Below are positions 59,483 through 64,000 of a stretch of 64,000 bases of DNA, in pieces (within the stretch, counting starts at the first letter, position 1; each line of letters starts with the position of its first letter). The stretch covers positions 1 to 64,000 of the forward strand of contig NZ_BSSE01000008.1 in NCBI RefSeq assembly GCF_030268965.1. Reading direction: 5' to 3'. The notes beneath the pieces are model-generated. The model ran no database searches and was not told the DNA's origin. It worked only from the letters and a program-made list of their open reading frames with translations. The position numbers and the translations under genes were made by a program. This stretch comes from Microtetraspora sp. NBRC 16547 (GTDB lineage: Bacteria; Actinomycetota; Actinomycetes; Streptosporangiales; Streptosporangiaceae).

Positions 59483-60289
59483 GTGGTCATTCCCGTCGAA
59501 GACGCCGCGGATCCCCGCATCGCCGACTACGTACGGCTGCGCGATGTCGATCTGCGCAAGAGCCTCGAAGGCGGCCGGGGCCTGTTCCTCGCCGAGGGGG
59601 AGAAGGTCATCCGCCGCGCGGTCGCGGCCGGGCATCCGGTCCGGTCCATGCTGATGACGGCCAAGTGGCTGGACCGGCTCGCCGACCTCACCGGCGGCGA
59701 CACGGGGGACGTCACCGTCTACCTGGTCTCTGACGAGGTCATGGAGGGGATCACCGGCTTCCAGGTGCACCGCGGCGCGCTCGCCTCGATGGAGCGGCGC
59801 GAGCTTCCCTCGGTCGCCGAGGTGCTGCGCGGCGCCCGGCACGTCGTCGTGCTGGAGGATTTGGTTGATCACACCAACGTCGGCGCGATTTTCCGCTGCG
59901 CCGCCGCGCTCGGCGTGGACGCCATCGTGCTGTCGCCGCGATGCGCCGACCCGCTCTACCGCCGGTCGGTCAAGGTGTCGATGGGCTCCGTCTTCTCCGT
60001 GCCGTACGCGCGGCTGAAGGACTGGCACGACGGCCTGGAGGAGCTCCGCGACCACGGGTTCCGGCTGCTCGCGCTCACCCCGGCCGAGAGCGCCATCCCG
60101 ATCGAGGAGGCGCTCACCGGCGGGCGGAACGCGCTGCTGCTCGGCTCCGAGGGCGACGGGCTGTCCTCACGCTGGCTGGCCGAGGCCGACCAGGCCGTAC
60201 GGATCCCGATGAGCAGGGAGGTCGACTCGCTCAACGTCGCCGCGGCGGCCGCGATCGCCTGCTATCTCCTCGCGGCCCCCGGTCACTGA
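59483..60289 (+). CDS. SpoU/TrmH family RNA 2'-O-methyltransferase
   Basis: A 268-residue SPOUT methyltransferase. An N-terminal substrate-binding domain (RGLFLAEGEKVIRRAVAAGH) precedes the catalytic domain with motif 1 VVLEDLVDHTNVGAIFRCAA, motif 2 NALLLGSEGDGLSSRWL and motif 3 IPMSREVDSLNVAAAAAIA. It methylates rRNA or tRNA ribose; the exact site is not predictable. The GTG at 59483 appears leaderless. Confidence 0.9.
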   Translation: MVIPVEDAADPRIADYVRLRDVDLRKSLEGGRGLFLAEGEKVIRRAVAAGHPVRSMLMTAKWLDRLADLTGGDTGDVTVYLVSDEVMEGITGFQVHRGALASMERRELPSVAEVLRGARHVVVLEDLVDHTNVGAIFRCAAALGVDAIVLSPRCADPLYRRSVKVSMGSVFSVPYARLKDWHDGLEELRDHGFRLLALTPAESAIPIEEALTGGRNALLLGSEGDGLSSRWLAEADQAVRIPMSREVDSLNVAAAAAIACYLLAAPGH

Positions 60290-60333
60290 CCGGCTGACGG
60301 TCGCGGGTCTCCACGACCGGCGCGGGCCGGCGC

Positions 60334-61251
60334 TCAGGCGTCCGAGACCTCCTCGCCGGCCCAGTCGAGGAGCTTGCGTGCGGTGGCGAGGCGGCTGGCC
60401 TCGCTGGCCTCGCCCAGGACCACGCCGACGAACGTGTGCTCGTTCCGAACCGCGGCGAAGGTGAGGCAGAACCCGGCGGCCGCGGTGTATCCCGTCTTCA
60501 GCCCGATCGCGCCGTACCCGAGGAGCGTGTTCGTGTTGCGCCAGACGTGCGCGCGGTGGACCTTCGACGCGGCCACCGTGTGCGTGCGCTTCTTCGCGAT
60601 CACGGCGATCACCGGGTCGTCCAGCGCGATCCGGGCGAGGGCGACCTGGTCCCTGGCCGTGGAGTAGCCGCCCTTCGCGGGCAGACCGTCCGGGTTGGCG
60701 TACCGAGTGTCCCTCAGGCCGAGCTTCGCGGCGGCGGCGTTCATCTTGTCGACGAAGCCGCGGGTGCCGGGGCCGTACCGCTCGGCCAGCGCGTGTGAGG
60801 CGTCCGCCCCCGAGGGCAGCATCAGGGCGTAGAGCAGCTCCCGAACCGTCAGCCGCTCACCGGGCCGCAGGCCGCCGCTGGTCGCGCCGCCCGTGACGGC
60901 GTGCATGACGTCGGCGGCCGTGATCGTGATGACGTCGTCGAGTGACGCCTCCTGGCGCACCACATAGGCCGTCATGACCTTGGTGAGGCTGGCCACCGGG
61001 ACGCGGCGCGTGTCGCGCTTGGCGAACGGGACCGTTTCCGCCGTCGTGTCCACGAGGTACGCGGCGCGGGCGGTCACCGTGGGCGCGTCCCGCACGGTCG
61101 CGGCGGCGGGGATCCCCATGGGGACGGTGACGCTGGAGGCGGTGACGCTGGAGGCGGTGGAGGGGATGGCGGACGCGGTGGCGGCGGCCGGCCCGACCGA
61201 TCCGAATGCCAGGACGGCGGCCGACAGCGCGCCGATCAGCCCGATACGCAT
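60334..61251 (-). CDS. D-alanyl-D-alanine carboxypeptidase (S11)
   Basis: A 305-residue exported serine peptidase. A signal peptide (1-27) and a Ser/Thr/Val linker precede the catalytic domain. SLTK in VPVASLTKVMTAY gives the nucleophile, SGADASHALA replaces the usual SGN motif, and LKTGYT is the KTG box. Ala at the SxN position is an uncommon but known variation. It trims peptidoglycan pentapeptides. No TM anchor is visible at the C-terminus. Confidence 0.9.
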   Translation of the reverse strand: MRIGLIGALSAAVLAFGSVGPAAATASAIPSTASSVTASSVTVPMGIPAAATVRDAPTVTARAAYLVDTTAETVPFAKRDTRRVPVASLTKVMTAYVVRQEASLDDVITITAADVMHAVTGGATSGGLRPGERLTVRELLYALMLPSGADASHALAERYGPGTRGFVDKMNAAAAKLGLRDTRYANPDGLPAKGGYSTARDQVALARIALDDPVIAVIAKKRTHTVAASKVHRAHVWRNTNTLLGYGAIGLKTGYTAAAGFCLTFAAVRNEHTFVGVVLGEASEASRLATARKLLDWAGEEVSDA

Positions 61252-61269
61252 CCCGACATGATGACACGA

Positions 61270-61752
61270 TCACGCGTTGGCGCGCCGACGACGCCAAATG
61301 ACGAACGCGGCGATCGCGCCGACCACGACCGCGGCGATGCCGATCGCGATGAGCGGGGAGCCGGCGGCGAGCTTGAGCCACCCCCACAGGAGGGCGTAGA
61401 GCCCGAACGCCGTGATCGGCGCCCACGTCAGGCAGCCGAGGGCGCTGGCGACGAGATACCACCGGTAGTCGATCCGGAGCACCCCGGCCACCCAGGGCAG
61501 GGAGTGTCGCAGGCCGGGCACCCAGAAGCAGCCGTAGACGGCGAGCGCGCCCCAACGGCGCACGACGTTCTCGACCTTGAGGATGCGCTCCTGGCCGATC
61601 TTCCTGCCGAGCCGCGACCGGTAGAGCGCCTGGCCGAGTCTGTGGCCGACCCAGTAGTAGACCTGGAACACGCCGAACAGCGCCACGACGCCGATCGCGA
61701 CGACGATCCAGAAGGGCAGGCCCAGGAGCGAGGCGGACATCGGATCCGGCAT
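61270..61752 (-). CDS. DedA/VTT-like membrane protein
   Basis: A 160-residue membrane protein with three to four helices and the DedA-like segments VYYWVGHRLGQALYRSRLGR and WVPGLRHSLPWVAGVLRIDY. The E and R-x3-P features of the DedA/VTT domain are partly visible. Such proteins move lipids or support membrane energetics. The ATG at 61752 follows AAGGGG; a GTG two codons earlier is possible. It lies 18 bases upstream of the carboxypeptidase gene on the same strand. Confidence 0.8.
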   Translation of the reverse strand: MPDPMSASLLGLPFWIVVAIGVVALFGVFQVYYWVGHRLGQALYRSRLGRKIGQERILKVENVVRRWGALAVYGCFWVPGLRHSLPWVAGVLRIDYRWYLVASALGCLTWAPITAFGLYALLWGWLKLAAGSPLIAIGIAAVVVGAIAAFVIWRRRRANA

Positions 61753-61801
61753 TTCCACCCCTTCTGGGACATCTCGCTTAGGACAGGCTTACCTTACAGG
61801 C

Positions 61802-64000
61802 CTATAGGGCCGCCCTGGCCTCGGACACCCACCGTTCGACGCCCACCCGTTCCGCGACGGCCAGCGCGTTCTCGTAGTGCTCCCGCGCGGGCAGGCCGAG
61901 CCGTACGGCGAGATCGCCCAGGGTCCGGGCCACCGGCCAGAGCGCGACCACGCCCGTGCCGGCTCCCGCGATCCTGTCCCGGAAGGGCACGAGCCGCTCG
62001 TACGCCTCCCGCATCCGGGCCGTGTCGGAGAGGAGCATGCCCGCGAGGGCCCGCCAGATCAGGGCCAGCTCGTACAGGAAGTCGGTTCTGACCGGTTCCC
62101 GGGACGTGGCGACGGCCCGCGCGTCTTTCAGATGCCCGGCCGCGGCGAGGGCCAGGGCGTACGCGTCGGGGGTCCACTTCGCCCCTCGCAGATGCGCCTC
62201 CCCGAGCGGCTCGACCATCTCGGCCGCGCGTCCGTCGACGAGGTGCAGGCAGAACGTGGCGATCAGCGGCAGGTCCTGGCGGCCCTCCAGCATCCCCGCC
62301 CGCGCGGTCAGCCGGGCCGCGTTCCGGTAGGCGCGCTCCGCCCCGGCGTAGTCGCCGGTGATCATCAGGCGCTGTCCCGCGTACCAGGCGCCCACGGCGG
62401 CGGGAGCGGGCAGGTCGTACTGCCGTCCCAGCCGCTCGGCCTGCGCCAGATGGGAGTCGGCCTCGGCGAAGTCGCCGCGGGCCGCCGCGCACTCCAGCAG
62501 GACCAGGTGCGCCAGTGTCCGCACCGAGATCTGCCCGGACTCGGCGCCGACGCGCAGCAGCTCGCGGCCGATGGTCTCCCGCTCGTCCACCTGGGTCATG
62601 GTGTACGACTGGCGGAGCCGGCCGCTCAACGCCGTCGCGAGCAGCGCGGGGTCGCCGCTCGACCGCGCCAGCTCCTCGGCCTCCAGCGACGCCTGGTAGC
62701 CGCGCTGCGTCGCGGAGCCCTCCAGTTCGAGCGCCAGCGTGGCCAGCAGGCTCGCGCGCAGGGACTGCTCCCCGGCCGGGAGCTCGACCAGCGCCTTCTC
62801 GGTGACGTCGACGATCTCCCACGCGGTCCGGGTGAAGTCACGCGCGATGCCCTTGTGCGGGACGGCCAGCGCCGCCGCGACCCGCGCGGTCAGCTCCAGG
62901 TCGCCGAGCGGCAGCGCGACGTCCATCGCCTCCCGGCGGTGCGCCCGCGCCGCGGTCATGTCGCCGCACAGCGCCAGCGCCCTGATCATCCTGAGCTGGA
63001 GCTCCAGTCGCTCCTTTACGCCTCCGGAGCGGGCCCGGTCGAACGCCGCGATGGCCCGCTGCCACAGCGACGCCGCCTCGCGGTGCGCGAAGCGGCGCTC
63101 GGCCTGCTCCGCCGCCAGGCCCGCGTAGCGTTCCGCCTTCGCCGCCGTCTCCACGGTGCCCGCGGCCTCGTAGTGGTGGGCCAGCGCGGCCACGTCGGCG
63201 GGCGCGCGCCGCTCGATCACCGAGGCGACCGCGGCGTGCAGCCGCGACCTGCGCAGCCGCGAGGCGTCGGAGTAGATGGTGTCCCGCACCAGGTCGTGGT
63301 CGAACCTGAGCAGCCCGGGACCCGGCTCGGTCACCAGGCCCGCCAGCAGGCCGGCCTCGACCGCGTCCACCACCGCGTCCTCGGCGCCGGAGACGTCCAC
63401 CAGCACGTCCACGTCCACGTCACGGCCGATCACCGCGGCCTGCAGCAGGACCTGCTGCGCCCGCTCGGGCAGCCGGGCGACCCGGCGGCGGAGCACGTCG
63501 CGCACGCCGGACGGCACCTGCGAGAGGTCCGCCTCGGCCTCGAACAGCCGCACCGTCTCCTTGACGAAGAACGGGTTGCCGCCGGTCCGCTCGACGATCG
63601 CGGCCACGACCTCCTCGTCCACGTCGCGCACGCACGTCGCCCGGACCAGCTCGGCGACCGACGCGTCGTCCAGCCCGTCCAGCCCGACGCGTACGGGGGC
63701 CAGCCGGGCGAGCGCGGCCAGGACGTCCTGCTGCCGGTCGTTCAGCTCGCCCTCGCGGCAGGTGACCACGAGCAGGACCCGGCTGGCGGCCAGCAGGCTG
63801 GGCAGGGCGCGTAGCAGCGCGAGCGTCTGCTCGTCGGCCCAGTGCAGGTCCTCAAGGGTGATCAGCAGCGGCGCCTCGCGGGCGACCGCGGAGAGGTAGC
63901 CGCCGACCGCGCGGTGCAGTCGGAACCCGCCGGACGCCTCGTCGTCGGCGGTGTCCGGCGCGGTGTCGTCGAGCAGCGGCGCGAGCAGCGCGGCGTACTC
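61802..64000 (-). CDS. AAA-type ATPase/TPR transcriptional regulator, C-terminal part
   Basis: The frame is open to the right edge of the window, so the start lies outside; 732 codons are visible. The first visible part has Walker B LLITLEDLHWADEQTLALLR and the arginine-sensor region ERTGGNPFFVKETVRLF of AAA_16/STAND ATPases of the SARP, AfsR and LAL type. The remainder is a long helical TPR-like region (AERYAGLAAEQAERRFAHRE, SHLAQAERLGRQYDLPAPAA). No LuxR HTH appears at its C-terminus, so the DNA-binding domain (BTAD/SARP or other) or a cyclase domain should be N-terminal, beyond the window. Confidence 0.85.
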   Translation of the reverse strand, partial: EYAALLAPLLDDTAPDTADDEASGGFRLHRAVGGYLSAVAREAPLLITLEDLHWADEQTLALLRALPSLLAASRVLLVVTCREGELNDRQQDVLAALARLAPVRVGLDGLDDASVAELVRATCVRDVDEEVVAAIVERTGGNPFFVKETVRLFEAEADLSQVPSGVRDVLRRRVARLPERAQQVLLQAAVIGRDVDVDVLVDVSGAEDAVVDAVEAGLLAGLVTEPGPGLLRFDHDLVRDTIYSDASRLRRSRLHAAVASVIERRAPADVAALAHHYEAAGTVETAAKAERYAGLAAEQAERRFAHREAASLWQRAIAAFDRARSGGVKERLELQLRMIRALALCGDMTAARAHRREAMDVALPLGDLELTARVAAALAVPHKGIARDFTRTAWEIVDVTEKALVELPAGEQSLRASLLATLALELEGSATQRGYQASLEAEELARSSGDPALLATALSGRLRQSYTMTQVDERETIGRELLRVGAESGQISVRTLAHLVLLECAAARGDFAEADSHLAQAERLGRQYDLPAPAAVGAWYAGQRLMITGDYAGAERAYRNAARLTARAGMLEGRQDLPLIATFCLHLVDGRAAEMVEPLGEAHLRGAKWTPDAYALALAAAGHLKDARAVATSREPVRTDFLYELALIWRALAGMLLSDTARMREAYERLVPFRDRIAGAGTGVVALWPVARTLGDLAVRLGLPAREHYENALAVAERVGVERWVSEARAAL

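Overview
The window is GC-rich DNA (about 70% G+C or more by eye) with dense, often overlapping genes, frequent GTG starts, twin FMN-oxidase/MocR genes, an Asp23/AmaP/DUF6286 operon, roadblock/LC7 proteins, SARP-type ATPase sequence, and Ser/Thr kinases with Pro-rich tails. This points to a filamentous actinobacterium, probably of the Streptosporangiales type (Nonomuraea, Streptosporangium or Microbispora-like). The genus is inference only. It looks chromosomal: orn and a tRNA-His gene are present.

Layout. (1) 1-1161: the tail of a protein with an SSB-like C-terminal tip, then gene-poor repeats. (2) 1162-2439: a phosphoribosyltransferase fused to an alpha/beta hydrolase. (3) 2426-15332: the most interesting block, a catabolic supercluster. 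A six-gene minus-strand operon encodes homoprotocatechuate-type meta-cleavage enzymes (HpaE-, HpaD- and HpaG-like), then a ferredoxin, its reductase and a second aldehyde dehydrogenase. Facing it are a PuuD-like gamma-glutamyl hydrolase, a MarR regulator, an APC amine/amino-acid permease, an acetoacetate-decarboxylase-like protein, a glutamine-synthetase-like gamma-glutamyl ligase and a cytochrome P450. Six copies of one 20-bp palindrome (two in each of the three divergent promoter regions) tie the block into a single predicted MarR regulon. I infer uptake of an aromatic or cyclic amine, gamma-glutamylation, P450 oxidation, deconjugation and ring cleavage. (4) 15333-17065: a scar zone with an inverted copy of a repeat found left of the cluster, a small secreted Gly/Trp/Arg protein, a long palindrome, and fragments of an MFS transporter, a MarR gene and the last 68 bp of the P450.

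(5) 17066-20734: a six-gene Asp23/Gls24 envelope operon opposite an orphan GvpL/F gene. (6) 20726-24839: an MFS drug exporter, an IS5-like transposase remnant, and a secreted VWA/choice-of-anchor-P protein. (7) 24975-27063: three roadblock/LC7 proteins and a DUF4388-like protein with no GTPase. (8) 27279-36721: mostly housekeeping and metabolic genes (DUF523/TudS, DUF4032, DUF885 peptidase, class II aldolase, pterin dehydratase, spermidine-synthase fold, PBP2a-like transpeptidase, lysine 6-aminotransferase, LuxR HTH, tRNA-His, orn).

(9) 36744-43412: a DUF2510 membrane protein, a pseudokinase directly behind a real Ser/Thr kinase, and a divergent FMN-oxidase/MocR pair. (10) 43409-48596: a cell-surface polysaccharide group (amidase-related protein, deacetylase, two GT2 glycosyltransferases, membrane protein) and an ECF-like sigma factor. 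(11) 48781-57514: an L-fucose scavenging locus (RbsABC-type importer, L-fuconate dehydratase, a 25-codon SDR remnant, divergent secreted GH95 fucosidase). (12) 57546-64000: a binding-protein/VWA membrane protein, a SpoU methyltransferase, a D-Ala-D-Ala carboxypeptidase, a DedA-like protein and the C-terminal part of a large AAA/TPR regulator.

In-frame or intergenic minisatellites of 12-24 bp recur throughout (789, 9337, 11664, 19050, 20642, 42191, 47700) and seem characteristic of this genome. All product calls rest on reading protein motifs from memory; no database search was run.
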